The notes: generated from the sequence alone by a model not told the origin. 64,000 nucleotides of DNA from Actinobacteria bacterium 69-20 (GCA_001897425.1 MKSW01000002.1:83172-147171), one strand, 5' to 3'; counted from the first letter of the stretch, positions 10,509 to 20,128 are shown. A program made the numbers and translations.

Positions 10509-13500
10509 GTGACGATCACCGCCGCACCGGGAACCCGGGTCGATCGGTCCCGCGTCACTCCTGCCGATCGGCTGCTGTTGGCGGATCGGCTCACCGAGGC
10601 GGTGCGCGGTGATGTCGACTTCTCGTCGGCGGCGCGCGCCGTGTACGCGACGGATTCGTCGAACTACCGGCAGGTCCCGCTGGGTGTGGTCTTCCCGCGC
10701 GACGCCGCCGATGTCGCGGCCGTGGTGTCACTGTGCGCCGCGGCGGGGGCGCCGGTGCTGGGTCGCGGTGCGGGCACCGGGCTGGCCGGCCAGACGGTGA
10801 ATGTCGGTGTGGTGCTGGACTTCTCGCGCTACATGAACCAAATCCTGGACATCGACTCGGTGCGGCGCACGGCGCGGGTGCAGCCGGGGGTGGTGCTCGA
10901 CGATCTGCGCGCCGCGGCGGAGGTGCACGGGCTGACCTTCGGTCCCGATCCGGCGACCCATGCCTGGTGCACGCTCGGCGGGATGATCGGTAACAACTCG
11001 TGCGGCACGCATGCGCTGTATGCGGGCAAGACGGTGGACAATGTGCGGCGGCTGCGCATCGTCACCGCCGACGGCGAGGATCTGTGGGTCGGCGCCTACA
11101 GCGACGAGGATTACCGCGCCGCGGTCGCCGAGGGCGGCACCCTGGCGCGCATCCTGGGGGGCCTCCGGGAGACCGGCCGCCGGTACGGCGACAAGGTCCG
11201 CGAACAGTTCCCGGACATTCCGCGCCGTGTGTCGGGCTACAACCTGGATCAGATCCTGCCCGGCGCGCCGCTGAACCTCGCGCGCCTGCTGGTCGGATCG
11301 GAATCGACCCTGGCGCTGACCGTCGAGGCGGAGCTGGATCTTGCGACATCACCCCGGCACCGGAATCTCGTCATACTCGGTTACCCCGACATCTTCCAGG
11401 CCGCGGATGCCGTGCCCGCGCTCGTGGCATTCGGCCTGCTGGGGCTGGAGGGATTGGACGACACGCTCACCGGCCAGTCCGCGGCCCGCGGACTGAACAC
11501 CGACGGGATCGCCCTGTTGCCGCCCGGCCGGGGCTGGCTGTTGGCCGAGATCGGTGACGACGACAAGGATGTCGTCGAGCGGCGCACCGCCGAGTTCGTG
11601 GCCGGGCTGCCGGAATCGGTGCACGCGAAGCGCATCGACGATCCGCGCGAGGTGAAGGCCGTGTGGGAGGTGCGCGCCTCCGGGCTGGCCGCGACCGCGA
11701 TCCCGCTGGACGGGCCGCCGAATCACGAGGGCTGGGAGGACGCGGCGGTCCCGCCGGAGCGGCTCGGCGAGTACCTGCGCCGGATGACGGCGATGTGGGG
11801 CCGGTACGGCTACAACGGCGCGTGGTACGGGCATTTCGGGCAAGGCTGCGTGCACACCCGCAACCCGTTCGACCTGCACACGGTGGCCGGCCTGGCCGAT
11901 TTCCGCCGGTTCCTCGAGGAGGCGGCCGATCTGGTCGCCGAGCTGGGCGGCTCGATCTCCGGGGAGCACGGCGACGGGCAGGCGCGCGGCGAACTGCTCT
12001 CCCGCATGTTCGGCCCGGAGATCATCGAGGCCTTCCGCACGGTCAAGTCGCTGTTCGACCCGAAGGGGATCCTGAACCCGGGCAAGCTGGTCGACCCCTA
12101 CCCGCTGGACACGAACCTGCGCTACGGGCCGGAGTACCGGCTCGCCCCGATGGCCGCCGACACGGCATTCGCCTTCAGGGCCGACGGCGGGTCGCTGCAG
12201 ACCGCGGCCGAGCGGTGCGTCGGGGTGGGCCGCTGCCGGCGCGACGACTCCGGGGTGATGTGCCCGTCCTACCGCGCGACCCGCGACGAGCGGCACTCCA
12301 CCCGCGGCCGGGCCAAGATGCTCGTCGAGATGTTCCAGGGCGAGACCACCCCGGACACCTGGCGCAACGAGGACGTGCACCAGTCGCTGGAACTGTGCCT
12401 GTCCTGCAAGGGCTGCCAGGTGGACTGCCCCACCGGCGTGGACATGGCCACCTACAAGGCCGAGTTCAACTACCACTACTACCAGGGCCGGCGGCGCCCC
12501 CGGGAAATGTACGCGCTGGGGCTGCTGCCCTGGGCGGCGCGGGTGGCGACCCGTATGCCGCAGCTCGCGACAGGCGCGCTGAAGATGCCCGGCCTCGGCA
12601 CGGCGCTGCGCAAGGCCGCCGGGGTGACGGTCGCCCGGCCGGCTCCCGAGTTCGCGCGGGTGCCGTTCCGGCAGACCGACACCGCCAAGGCGCTCTACCA
12701 GCCGGACACCGCGACCGTGGTGCTGTGGCCGGACACCTTCACCAACGCGTTCGACCCGTCCCTGGGCGCCGACGTGGCGGCGGCGCTCGCCGCGGCCGGC
12801 GAAACGGTGCACGTGCCACGCGAATGGGCATGCTGCGGGCGCACCTTGTTCGATCCCGGCATGCTCGATCGGGCGCGCACGTCGCTGCGCGGCGTGCTGG
12901 ACATCCTCGACCCCTTCACCTCCCGCGGCATCCCCGTCGTCGTGCCCGAGCCGAGCTGCCTGTCCTCGTTCCGCGACGAGCTGCCCAACCTCCTCGCCGA
13001 CGACCCACGCGCGGCGCGGTTGGCCGGGCTGGCCCGCTCCCTCTCCGAGCACCTGCTCGCCACCGGTGCCGTCCCGCCACGGGCATCGAACGGAGATGAC
13101 GGCGGCTTCGCGGGCCACACGGTGCCGGACCGGGGCGCCGTCATCGTCCACCCGCACTGCCAGGGGCGCGCATCGGTCGGCACCGCCGCCGACGAACTGG
13201 TGCTCCGCCGCCTCGGCTACCGGCCCACCACCCTGGACGCCGGCTGCTGCGGCCTCGCCGGCTCCTACGGCTTCGCCGCGGTCACCGCCCCCATCTCCCA
13301 GAAGATCGCCCGCGAGCACTGGCTGCCCAAACTGCACGAAGCCATCGACGCTGTAACGGACGCAGAGACCGCCGCAGCCCGCGACCGTAAGGCTGGCGCG
13401 GACGGGGCGGCCGGCACGCCGATAGTCGTTGCCATGGACGGCTTCTCCTGCATCACCCAGCTCACCCAACTCGACGGCCTGCCCCACCGCACCGTCGCCT

Positions 13501-13526
13501 CCCTCATCGCCGCCGCCCTGCGGTAG
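10509..13526 (+). CDS. FAD-linked oxidase fused to Fe-S/CCG-domain protein (GlcD-GlcF/YdiJ type)
   Basis: A 1005-residue flavin/iron-sulfur dehydrogenase of the D-2-hydroxyacid type. The N-terminal half is a PCMH-type FAD domain (VLGRGAGTGLAGQTVN near 80-95) plus the FAD oxidase C domain (GHFGQGCVHTRNP; SGEHGDGQARGELL). The C-terminal half has two ferredoxin-like cysteine clusters, near 568-588 (CVGVGRC...CP) and near 630-643 (CLSCKGCQVDCPTG), and two CCG motifs (WACCGR near 774, AGCCGLAGSYG near 912). The length matches YdiJ, reported as a D-2-hydroxyglutarate dehydrogenase; D-lactate or glycolate are alternatives, and the substrate cannot be read here. Electrons would go to quinone. The start is GTG with GAGGAGG seven bases upstream. 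Confidence 0.9.
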   Translation: MTITAAPGTRVDRSRVTPADRLLLADRLTEAVRGDVDFSSAARAVYATDSSNYRQVPLGVVFPRDAADVAAVVSLCAAAGAPVLGRGAGTGLAGQTVNVGVVLDFSRYMNQILDIDSVRRTARVQPGVVLDDLRAAAEVHGLTFGPDPATHAWCTLGGMIGNNSCGTHALYAGKTVDNVRRLRIVTADGEDLWVGAYSDEDYRAAVAEGGTLARILGGLRETGRRYGDKVREQFPDIPRRVSGYNLDQILPGAPLNLARLLVGSESTLALTVEAELDLATSPRHRNLVILGYPDIFQAADAVPALVAFGLLGLEGLDDTLTGQSAARGLNTDGIALLPPGRGWLLAEIGDDDKDVVERRTAEFVAGLPESVHAKRIDDPREVKAVWEVRASGLAATAIPLDGPPNHEGWEDAAVPPERLGEYLRRMTAMWGRYGYNGAWYGHFGQGCVHTRNPFDLHTVAGLADFRRFLEEAADLVAELGGSISGEHGDGQARGELLSRMFGPEIIEAFRTVKSLFDPKGILNPGKLVDPYPLDTNLRYGPEYRLAPMAADTAFAFRADGGSLQTAAERCVGVGRCRRDDSGVMCPSYRATRDERHSTRGRAKMLVEMFQGETTPDTWRNEDVHQSLELCLSCKGCQVDCPTGVDMATYKAEFNYHYYQGRRRPREMYALGLLPWAARVATRMPQLATGALKMPGLGTALRKAAGVTVARPAPEFARVPFRQTDTAKALYQPDTATVVLWPDTFTNAFDPSLGADVAAALAAAGETVHVPREWACCGRTLFDPGMLDRARTSLRGVLDILDPFTSRGIPVVVPEPSCLSSFRDELPNLLADDPRAARLAGLARSLSEHLLATGAVPPRASNGDDGGFAGHTVPDRGAVIVHPHCQGRASVGTAADELVLRRLGYRPTTLDAGCCGLAGSYGFAAVTAPISQKIAREHWLPKLHEAIDAVTDAETAAARDRKAGADGAAGTPIVVAMDGFSCITQLTQLDGLPHRTVASLIAAALR

Positions 13527-13535
13527 TGAGGCTGA

Positions 13536-13571
13536 GCTACATGCGTGCTACATACTTGCTACGCTGACGTC
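13536..13571 (+). promoter_or_regulatory. vapBC promoter with three GCTAC repeats
   Basis: GCTAC occurs at 13536, 13547 and 13558, an exact 11-bp period of about one helical turn. The third copy overlaps a -10-like TACGCT (13560-13565), which ends six bases before the vapB ATG, placing the transcription start on or next to the A of the ATG. A VapB-type antitoxin binding one face of the helix and shutting off a leaderless transcript would fit. The operator role is inferred. Confidence 0.5.
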
Positions 13572-13856
13572 ATGGCCACCCGGATCGCGCAACGCGAGTT
13601 GCGGAACAACAACACGCTGATCGTCGACCGCGTGGAGGCGGGCGAGAGTTTTGTGGTGACGCGCAACGGCATCGCGGTGGCGGATCTCGTACCGCATTCC
13701 GGCACGCACAAGCCGCCGCGCTTCCCGCGGACCACAGAACTCGTCGCGAACCGGCGTCGCGACAACGGTCTCACCGTCGATCGCGAGGCGTGGGTGCGAG
13801 ACATTCGGGACACCGACCGTTTCACCGACGACGACCCATTCGGCCGCGGTGTCTGA
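13572..13856 (+). CDS. vapB: Antitoxin, Phd/YefM-VapB type
   Basis: A 94-residue antitoxin. The ATG at 13572 is taken as start because an upstream in-frame start has no ribosome site and a -10 box ends six bases before this ATG (leaderless). ATRIAQRELRNNN and ESFVVTRNGIAVADLVP are the Phd/YefM DNA-binding fold motifs: a strand-helix with N-x2-RN, then GEx-x2-VTRxGxPVA. The acidic and polar C-terminus (RDTDRFTDDDPFG) would wrap around the toxin. It overlaps vapC by 8 bases, the normal arrangement for a co-translated pair. Confidence 0.88.
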   Translation: MATRIAQRELRNNNTLIVDRVEAGESFVVTRNGIAVADLVPHSGTHKPPRFPRTTELVANRRRDNGLTVDREAWVRDIRDTDRFTDDDPFGRGV

Positions 13857-14247
13857 ACACGCCCTCGCCCTGCTCGATACGTCCTGTGTGATCGAGTACC
13901 CCGACCGGCTCGACAAATTGGCGGATGCGGCGGCCATCAGCACGCTCACCGTCGCCGAATTGGCATTCGGCCTGTACCACGACGAGCCGGCTGTTGCCGC
14001 GGCCCGCGAGGAGCGATATCGCCAAGTCCTCAGCGAGTTCGACCCCGTCCCGTATTCGGCGCGGGCCGCACACCGCTACGGTGCCATCGCGGAATCCGTG
14101 CGGCGATCCGGGCGCAACCCCAGACCGCGACGCATTGACCTGATGCTCGCCTCCGTCGCGGCAGAGCTCGACGCGGTACTGCTCACGCGCAATCCCGATG
14201 ACTTCGCCGGCATCGACCACCTGGTCACCGTGGTCGCTGTCATCTGA
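13849..14247 (+). CDS. vapC: PIN-domain ribonuclease toxin VapC
   Basis: A 132-residue PIN-domain RNase, the usual VapC length, starting at GTG within the end of vapB. The conserved acidic residues are visible: Asp in LLDTSCVIE, Glu in TVAELAFG, Asp in RIDLMLASVA and Asp in TRNPDDF. The family cleaves tRNA or rRNA in a magnesium-dependent manner when free of VapB. The target cannot be predicted from sequence. All four acids are present, so the toxin looks intact. Confidence 0.88.
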   Translation: MSEHALALLDTSCVIEYPDRLDKLADAAAISTLTVAELAFGLYHDEPAVAAAREERYRQVLSEFDPVPYSARAAHRYGAIAESVRRSGRNPRPRRIDLMLASVAAELDAVLLTRNPDDFAGIDHLVTVVAVI

Positions 14248-14391
14248 TGGAGGCAGAATCGCATCGTGAGACACGCCCGATCGGACAGTTCCGACCACGA
14301 TCTCGCTGCCATGCGCAGCGCGCGTGGCGTGCGGGGTGACAGCGCGATGGACGGTGCCGCGTGGGTCGATCTCGTCCGTTCCGGATCGCGA

Positions 14392-14592
14392 CTACGCCCC
14401 GTCGCCGAGGAAGTGCCAGCCGATCCACCACCACGCCATGATGATGCCGATCTGTGCGCTGCGTCTGCGCAGCATCCAGCGGAACAGGGCCGCCAACGTC
14501 GGGACGGGCACACGGGTGAACCGTGCGAGTAGTTCGATGGCCAGCAGCGCGAGCCCGCACACGACGTAGCCGAGGATCGTGATCGTCCTCAT
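14392..14592 (-). CDS. DUF6186-type small membrane protein
   Basis: A 66-residue protein starting with MRTITILGYVVCGLALLAIELLA counted from the ATG at 14592. It has an N-terminal membrane helix, the stretch FTRVPVPTLAALFRWMLRRRSAQIG and a C-terminal helix with WWWIGWHF. This pattern (RVPT-hydrophobic-R-x-RS-G-WWW-G-HF) is that of the actinobacterial DUF6186 family, whose function is unknown. Its ATG overlaps the stop of the upstream membrane protein (ATGA), so the two form an operon. Confidence 0.75.
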   Translation of the reverse strand: MRTITILGYVVCGLALLAIELLARFTRVPVPTLAALFRWMLRRRSAQIGIIMAWWWIGWHFLGDGA

Positions 14593-15311
14593 CGCCCGGC
14601 CTCCCATCGCGGTGACGACGGGCCGCTCGGCTGCGAATGCCTACTTCCGTCCGTGCGACTGGGTTCGGTGGGCGGTGCCTGCGGCGGGCCGCTCATCCCG
14701 GCAGAGGTGCCGGCGCCGCGGCCGCCGGACGTGACGAGTTGATGCAGGAGCCAGTAGCCCGCCGCTCCCCACAGCAGCAGCAGGATCGCGCGTCCGAGCC
14801 AGGTCGTGAGGAGCGGGCCGATCAGGTCGCTCGCGGCGGGATGGTTCACCTGGTCGGCGGGCCACACCTGCTGCGCGATGAAGGACGACAATTCCCACAG
14901 GCACGTCACCACACCGACTGTCGCCCACACCCACCACCCGCGGAGCCGGCCCGGAGCGTCCCCCGCCGCCACCGGGGTCGGTGCGGCGGCCGGCCGGACC
15001 AGCACCAATGCGAGCGCGGCCAGACCACAGGCGCTCACCACGATCCGCACCATGCCACCGGCGATGGGCAGCAGCGCGATGATCGCCGCGAACAGCGCGA
15101 CGGCTGCCGCCGCCAGCCAACGGTGCCGCACCGCGGCCGGCACCTCGGGTTCCGAGGCTCGCCCGGTGATCCGGCGCGAGTCCACCACGATCAGCACCGC
15201 CGTGCCGAAGAACAACAGGAAGTCGAACACGTTGCGGCGCACCACATGCATCACGCTGGCGAGCAGCAGGATGGGCACCGTAGGTTCGCGGAGAACGTGC
15301 CACCTGCCCAT
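14589..15311 (-). CDS. Uncharacterised multi-pass membrane protein
   Basis: A 240-residue protein with several hydrophobic segments: PTVPILLLASVMHVV; FDFLLFFGTAVLIVV; a long one around WLAAAAVALFAAIIALLPIA and the next around IVVSACGLAALALVLV; later WWVWATVGVVTCLWELSSFI and the last AILLLLWGAAGYWLL. The C-terminal ~45 residues are hydrophilic and Pro/Ser-rich. I do not recognise a functional family. It is probably leaderless: a TACCGT -10 box ends six bases before the ATG. It is translationally coupled to the DUF6186 protein, which suggests a shared membrane function. Confidence 0.75.
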   Translation of the reverse strand: MGRWHVLREPTVPILLLASVMHVVRRNVFDFLLFFGTAVLIVVDSRRITGRASEPEVPAAVRHRWLAAAAVALFAAIIALLPIAGGMVRIVVSACGLAALALVLVRPAAAPTPVAAGDAPGRLRGWWVWATVGVVTCLWELSSFIAQQVWPADQVNHPAASDLIGPLLTTWLGRAILLLLWGAAGYWLLHQLVTSGGRGAGTSAGMSGPPQAPPTEPSRTDGSRHSQPSGPSSPRWEAGR

Positions 15312-15317
15312 AACCAG

Positions 15318-15323
15318 ACGGTA
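15318..15323 (-). promoter_or_regulatory. -10 box TACCGT, leaderless start at 15311
   Basis: On the minus strand TACCGT is followed by six bases (CTGGTT) and then ATG. TANNNT at this distance places the transcription start on the start codon. Confidence 0.5.
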
Positions 15324-15387
15324 CGCCGCTAAGGTCGTCCGTGGCCGCCCAGCACGGCCGACCTGTTACGCCGTCATAGGAGATCGA

Positions 15388-17154
15388 ATGGCAGACCGCA
15401 GCGACGCGCGCCGGCTCGCGACCGGACCCACCGCCGCAGCCCCGCTTCGCCCGGCGGCCGACGAGTGGTGGCGCCACGCCGTCGTCTACCAGATCTATCC
15501 GCGGTCGTTCGCGGACAGCGATGGCGACGGCATCGGGGACCTGCCGGGGATCACCGCGCATCTACCGGCGCTGGCCGATCTCGGAGTCGATGCGGTCTGG
15601 CTGTCGCCGTTCTACGTGTCGCCGCAGGCCGATGCCGGCTATGACGTCGCCGACTACCGCCTGGTCGATCCGCTGTTCGGCACGCTGGCCGATTTCGACG
15701 CGCTGCTGGGGCGGGCTCACGAACTGGGCCTCAAGGTGATCGTCGATCTCGTGCCGAACCACTCGTCGATCGCGCATCCGTGGTTCGTCGATGCCCTGGC
15801 CGCCGCGCCCGGCTCGCCGCAGCGCGACCGCTACGTGTTCCGGGATGGCAAGGGGCCGAACGGGTCCGAGCCGCCGAACGACTGGGAATCGGTGTTCGGC
15901 GGGCCGGCCTGGACGCGCACGGTCGGTGCCGACGGCACACCGGGCCAGTGGTATCTGCACCTCTTCGCCCCCGAGCAGCCCGACTTCAACTGGGGCAGCG
16001 AGGAGGTCCGGGAGGAGTTCGAGTCAGTGCTGCGGTTCTGGCTCGACCGGAGCGTGGACGGCTTCCGGGTGGACGTGGCACACGGACTCGCCAAGGCGCC
16101 CGGGCTGCCCGATCACCACGTCGATCCGCGCATCGGCGCGATGGGCTTCGAGCCGCCCACCGCGAAGGAAGCCCGTGCCCACCTGGACGGCGCCGGCGCC
16201 GAGCCGACCCCGACCGACGGGCAGATGGGTCCGATGTGGGATCAGAACGAGGTGCACGAGATCTACCGGCGCTGGCGGAAGGTGGTGGGCGAGTACGGGC
16301 CCGACCGCATCCTGGTCGCCGAGGCCTGGGTGCAGCCGCTCTCCCGGCTCGCGAACTACGTCCGCGCGGATGAGATGCACCAGGCGTTCAACTTCACGTT
16401 CCTCGAAACCCCTTGGTACGCACCGATTCTCCAGGATGTCGTCACGCGGTCCCTGCAACTCAACAACCGAGTGGGTGCGCCGACCACCTGGGTGCTGTCC
16501 AACCATGACGTGGTTCGCCACCCCAGCCGGTTCGGGCTCGCCGATGCCGAGCAGCCCAAGCCACAGCAGGGCATCGGCCTCGGCGATCCGCAGCCCGATG
16601 CGGCGCTGGGCAGCAAGCGCGGCCGGGCGGCGACGCTGGTGATGCTCGGCCTGCCAGGCTCGGCGTACCTGTATCAGGGCGAGGAACTCGGCCTGCCGGA
16701 GCACACGACGCTGCCGGACGACGTACGGCAGGATCCCACCTGGCTGCGGTCGCGGCACACTAGGCGCGGCCGGGACGGCTGCCGGGTACCGATTCCTTGG
16801 GCGGCGGACGAACCCGCCTTGGGCTTCTCGCCGACCGGCAGAAGCTGGCTGCCGCAACCGGAATCGTTCCGCGCGCTCGCCCGCGACCGGCAGATCGGCG
16901 ACCCGGACTCCACCTTGGCGCTGTACCGCGACGCGCTCGCGCTGCGGCGCAACTATGCGCTCGGGTCCGGCACGCTGGAGTGGCTCACCCATCCCGGCGG
17001 CCGGGTCGTCGCGTTCCGCAACGGCGACGTCACCGTCATGATCAACATGAGCGGTCACGAGGTTCCCCTGCCGCCCGGTGAGGTGATCCTCGCGTCGACG
17101 CCGCTGACGGACGACGGCGCCCTACCCGCCGACGTCGCCGTGTGGCTCGTGTAG
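15388..17154 (+). CDS. GH13 alpha-glucosidase (oligo-1,6-glucosidase/maltase type)
   Basis: A 588-residue cytoplasmic glycoside hydrolase. The ATG at 15388 has AGGAG six bases upstream. The (beta/alpha)8 barrel motifs are all present: AVVYQIYPRSFADSDGDGIGDLPG at the start, DLVPNHSS (region I), FRVDVAHG with the nucleophile Asp near residue 227 (region II), LVAEAWV with the acid/base Glu near 311, and LSNHDVVRH with the third Asp near 372. It resembles M. tuberculosis AglA (Rv2471) and should release glucose from maltose-like alpha-glucosides; exact linkage cannot be told. It stands alone, between the leaderless membrane-protein pair and a convergent DUF1801 gene. Confidence 0.9.
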   Translation: MADRSDARRLATGPTAAAPLRPAADEWWRHAVVYQIYPRSFADSDGDGIGDLPGITAHLPALADLGVDAVWLSPFYVSPQADAGYDVADYRLVDPLFGTLADFDALLGRAHELGLKVIVDLVPNHSSIAHPWFVDALAAAPGSPQRDRYVFRDGKGPNGSEPPNDWESVFGGPAWTRTVGADGTPGQWYLHLFAPEQPDFNWGSEEVREEFESVLRFWLDRSVDGFRVDVAHGLAKAPGLPDHHVDPRIGAMGFEPPTAKEARAHLDGAGAEPTPTDGQMGPMWDQNEVHEIYRRWRKVVGEYGPDRILVAEAWVQPLSRLANYVRADEMHQAFNFTFLETPWYAPILQDVVTRSLQLNNRVGAPTTWVLSNHDVVRHPSRFGLADAEQPKPQQGIGLGDPQPDAALGSKRGRAATLVMLGLPGSAYLYQGEELGLPEHTTLPDDVRQDPTWLRSRHTRRGRDGCRVPIPWAADEPALGFSPTGRSWLPQPESFRALARDRQIGDPDSTLALYRDALALRRNYALGSGTLEWLTHPGGRVVAFRNGDVTVMINMSGHEVPLPPGEVILASTPLTDDGALPADVAVWLV

Positions 17155-17202
17155 GCCGCCGACCGGTGGGGCACGGTTCAGCCGGCGAAATGCTCGCGTC
17201 GC

Positions 17203-17559
17203 TCAATCGCCCGCGAGTATCGCGGCCGTTCGCACGAGTCGTTGAATCTCAGCCAGCGGGAGGTCTGGATCGCCGCGGTGGACGCGCTGGCGGCGCATGC
17301 CGCTGGAGCCTTCCCCGACGAGCAGTCCACCGGGGTCGGGGAGTTCGGCGCCGCGATAGTAGAACAGGTTGATCCAGTCGCGGGCAGCATGGAGCTTGAC
17401 CACCGCGTGCCCGCTGCGCGAGAAGTAGGGCTGGCCCCACTCGATCGCCTCATCGAAGGCGGCGCCGGCGCGTATCGCGGTGATGATCGCCTTGAGTGCC
17501 GTGTGTGGCCAGGGTCGTTCCGCTGCCGCAAGGTAGCTGTCGAGAGGGCTGCCGGTCAT
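17203..17559 (-). CDS. DUF1801 domain protein
   Basis: A 118-residue protein with the DUF1801 (YdhG-like) pattern: ALKAIITAIRAGAAFDEAIEWGQPYFSRSGHAVVKLHAARDWINLFYY in pieces, then DPGGLLVGEGSSGMRRQRV and a C-terminal LAEIQRLVRTAA helix. Family members are small soluble proteins without an established reaction. The gene appears leaderless: TAAACT ends five bases before the ATG. It is convergent with the alpha-glucosidase gene. Confidence 0.85.
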   Translation of the reverse strand: MTGSPLDSYLAAAERPWPHTALKAIITAIRAGAAFDEAIEWGQPYFSRSGHAVVKLHAARDWINLFYYRGAELPDPGGLLVGEGSSGMRRQRVHRGDPDLPLAEIQRLVRTAAILAGD

Positions 17560-17564
17560 GCGTT

Positions 17565-17570
17565 AGTTTA
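17565..17570 (-). promoter_or_regulatory. -10 box TAAACT, leaderless start at 17559
   Basis: TAAACT on the minus strand is followed by five bases (AACGC) and ATG, with no Shine-Dalgarno sequence between. Confidence 0.5.
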
Positions 17571-17637
17571 TCGACCGTTTGAGCGGCCGAACGGACACTC
17601 TGCAGCGAACCCGGCGGACGGTTCGGCCCTCGGCCGG

Positions 17638-19107
17638 TTATCGATCCAGGCCCGGTTCGGCGCGGTGCGCCTCCCCCGCCCCGCGGATCGCGCGCCGAAG
17701 CTTCGGCAGCCGCTCGGCGAGGGGCCGCTCCGCCCCGCGTGATGTCGGCGTGTAGTAGTCGACGCCGACCAGCTCGTCCGGCGGATACTGTTGCGCCGCA
17801 ACGCCTTCCGGCAGGCTGTGTGGGTAGATGTACTGCTGCGCGTGGCCCAGGCGCTTCGCACCGGCATAGTGCCCGTCGCGGAGCGGCGGCGGCACCACGC
17901 CCGCCTTCCCCGCCCGCACGTCGCCCAGCGCGGCGTCGATGGCGGAGATGACGGCGTTCGACTTCGGGGCCGCCGCAAGGTGAATGGTCGCCTGGGCGAG
18001 TGCCAGCCGAGCCTCCGGGAGACCTACCAGCTGCACCACCTGGGCGGCGGCCACCGCGAGCGGCAATGCCGTCGGATCGGCCATGCCGATGTCCTCCGAG
18101 GCGTGCACCATGAGTCGTCGGGCGATGAAGCGCGGGTCCTCCCCCGCCTCGATCATTCGCGCCAGGTAGTGCAGGGCCGCATCCACGTCCGAGCCGCGGA
18201 TCGATTTGATGAACGCGCTGATCACGTCGTAGTGCTGGTCGCCGGCGCGGTCGTAGCGCACCGCCGCGCGGTTCACCGCCGCCTCAACCTCCGCGAGGCC
18301 GATCGGAACCGGCTGCACCGGCTCTATGGGCTCATCCGGTACATCGGCAGCCTCTGTCTCGGACGCAGCATCCGCGGCCGCCTCCAGGGCGGTCAGCGCC
18401 CGCCTCGCGTCTCCACCGGCGAGTGCAACGAGGTGCGCGAGCGCCTCGTCGTCCAGCGTGTACCGGCCGGCGAGTCCGCGCTCGTCGGCCAGCGCCCGGC
18501 GCAGGAGCTCGGTCACGTCGTCATCGGAGAGCGGGGTGAGTTGCAGGACAAGCGATCTCGATAGCAGCGGCGAGACCACGGAGAAGAACGGGTTCTCCGT
18601 GGTGGCCCCGATGAGGATCACGGTGCGGTCTTCGACGGCACCGAGCAGCGAGTCCTGCTGGGTGCGGGAGAAGCGGTGGATCTCGTCGATGAAGAGCACC
18701 GTCTGCTCGCCGGTGGTGCGCAACGTGTGCCGCGCGGCGGTGATCACCTCGCGCACCTGCGCCACACCGGCAGACAGCGCCGAGAGCTGCGCGAACCGGC
18801 GGCCGACGGCACCGGCGACCAGCATCGCGATTGTGGTCTTCCCGGTACCGGGCGGCCCGTAGAGCAGGACCGACGAGGCGCCCCCGCCCTCGACGAGTCG
18901 GCGTAGCGGGGCACCGGGGCCGAGGAGCGCCTGTTGCCCGACCACCTCGTCGAGGGTGCACGGCCGCATGCGCACGGCCAACGGCGCATTCGCGTCGACG
19001 GGGGCGTCGGGGCGAACGGCGTCATATCCGTTCTCGCCGTCGGTGATGCCGCGCGAACCCTGGCGGACACGGCCGGCGGTCGGTGCGTCGAACAGGCCAT
19101 CGCTCAC
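17638..19107 (-). CDS. rarA: Replication-associated recombination ATPase RarA (MgsA)
   Basis: A 489-residue AAA+ clamp-loader-like ATPase acting at stalled replication forks. Walker A GPPGTGKT is at 84-91 and Walker [10 protein letters not shown] near 133. Sensor 1 is [11 protein letters not shown], and the C-terminal part has [22 protein letters not shown] and the MgsA tetramerisation domain ([27 protein letters not shown] in pieces). Length matches the family with the GTG at 19107; a longer upstream reading would add over 100 unrelated residues. AACAAT lies six bases before the GTG, so this start may also be leaderless. It corresponds to Rv2559c in the conserved gene order. Confidence 0.93.
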   Translation of the reverse strand: MSDGLFDAPTAGRVRQGSRGITDGENGYDAVRPDAPVDANAPLAVRMRPCTLDEVVGQQALLGPGAPLRRLVEGGGASSVLLYGPPGTGKTTIAMLVAGAVGRRFAQLSALSAGVAQVREVITAARHTLRTTGEQTVLFIDEIHRFSRTQQDSLLGAVEDRTVILIGATTENPFFSVVSPLLSRSLVLQLTPLSDDDVTELLRRALADERGLAGRYTLDDEALAHLVALAGGDARRALTALEAAADAASETEAADVPDEPIEPVQPVPIGLAEVEAAVNRAAVRYDRAGDQHYDVISAFIKSIRGSDVDAALHYLARMIEAGEDPRFIARRLMVHASEDIGMADPTALPLAVAAAQVVQLVGLPEARLALAQATIHLAAAPKSNAVISAIDAALGDVRAGKAGVVPPPLRDGHYAGAKRLGHAQQYIYPHSLPEGVAAQQYPPDELVGVDYYTPTSRGAERPLAERLPKLRRAIRGAGEAHRAEPGLDR

Positions 19108-19291
19108 ACGGCCATTGTTCCCGGTCGGTCGGGACGGGTGCGCGCCGGCGCGCGGCCTGGTGTGTGGCGGTGCGCGATGCGTGACCGCAGTGCATGCCCA
19201 CAGTGCATGCTCACAGCGCGAATGCCGGGCCGAGGTGCGCCGCGCCGCAACCGATTTGGTGATCGACGCGTCAGGCACCAGGATCGGGTAG

Positions 19292-20128
19292 GTGCGTTCG
19301 TTGTGGGCTCGTGCCCGGAGCCGGCTCGGCCCCGAACTGAGCCGCGACATCGCGCTCGTGTGCCTTGCGGACGGCATCGTCGGCGTGTCGTTCGGCGCGA
19401 TCACGGTGTCGGTCGGCCTGCCGATCTGGCTGCCGATGCTGCTCTCGGTGGTGGTCTTCGCCGGCGCGTCGCAGTTCCTGTTCGTCGCGATCATCGCCGC
19501 CGGCGGGAGCCCGATCGCGGCCTTCGCCGCCGGGCTCCTGGTGAACGCGCGACACCTCCCCTTCGCCCTGTCGATCGGCGAGGTGATCGGCCACGGCTGG
19601 CTGCGCCGGCTGGTCGGCAGTCAGTTGATCATCGACGAGTCGACGGCGTTCGCCCTGGCCCAGCACGAGCCCGCCCGCCGCCGCGCCGCGTTCTGGGGCT
19701 GCGGTGTGTCGCTGTTCGTCTGCTGGAACATCGGTGTGATCGCGGGGGCGTTCGGCGGCACCGTCGTCAAGGACACCAACGCCTTCGGCATGGACGCGGC
19801 GTTCCCGGCCGTGCTACTGGCGCTGGTGATGCCGTCCCTGAAGGACCGCACCACCCGCTTCGCCGCGCTGGTGGGCGCCGTGATCGCGGTTGCCGCGACG
19901 CCGCTCCTGCCGAGTGGCCTGCCGGTGCTGCTGTCCCTGGCTGCACTGCCGCTGGTGCTGATCGGCCTGTCCCGCCGGCGCCGAACCGCCTATGACGAGC
20001 CTTCGCGCGACGCCGGGGACTACGTCATCGAAGAGGTCGGCCGTGTCGCCGAACGCACAGCCGGCGACGGTGACCACGACGATGGTCCGGCCGGCACGGG
20101 CGATACCGCGGGGAGCGTGCTGCCATGA
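19292..20128 (+). CDS. azlC: AzlC family branched-chain amino acid exporter, large subunit
   Basis: A 278-residue integral membrane protein with the AzlC hallmark [17 protein letters not shown], then [19 protein letters not shown] and [16 protein letters not shown]. The C-terminus is extended by about 60 hydrophilic residues (Asp/Glu/Gly-rich). With AzlD it forms a two-subunit exporter of branched-chain amino acids or azaleucine. The start is GTG; a TTG ten bases on (in frame) is possible. A TATGACG motif is near the 3' end (19991-19997). Its stop overlaps azlD by ATGA. Confidence 0.9.
   Translation: MRSLWARARSRLGPELSRDIALVCLADGIVGVSFGAITVSVGLPIWLPMLLSVVVFAGASQFLFVAIIAAGGSPIAAFAAGLLVNARHLPFALSIGEVIGHGWLRRLVGSQLIIDESTAFALAQHEPARRRAAFWGCGVSLFVCWNIGVIAGAFGGTVVKDTNAFGMDAAFPAVLLALVMPSLKDRTTRFAALVGAVIAVAATPLLPSGLPVLLSLAALPLVLIGLSRRRRTAYDEPSRDAGDYVIEEVGRVAERTAGDGDHDDGPAGTGDTAGSVLP

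Noticed and set aside
11349..13487. A 712-codon open frame on the minus strand, opposite the FAD/Fe-S oxidase
   Set aside because: It lies wholly antisense to a gene with clear domains. High GC content keeps antisense frames open; the protein has no recognisable motif and odd His/Gln/Arg/Gly-rich composition.
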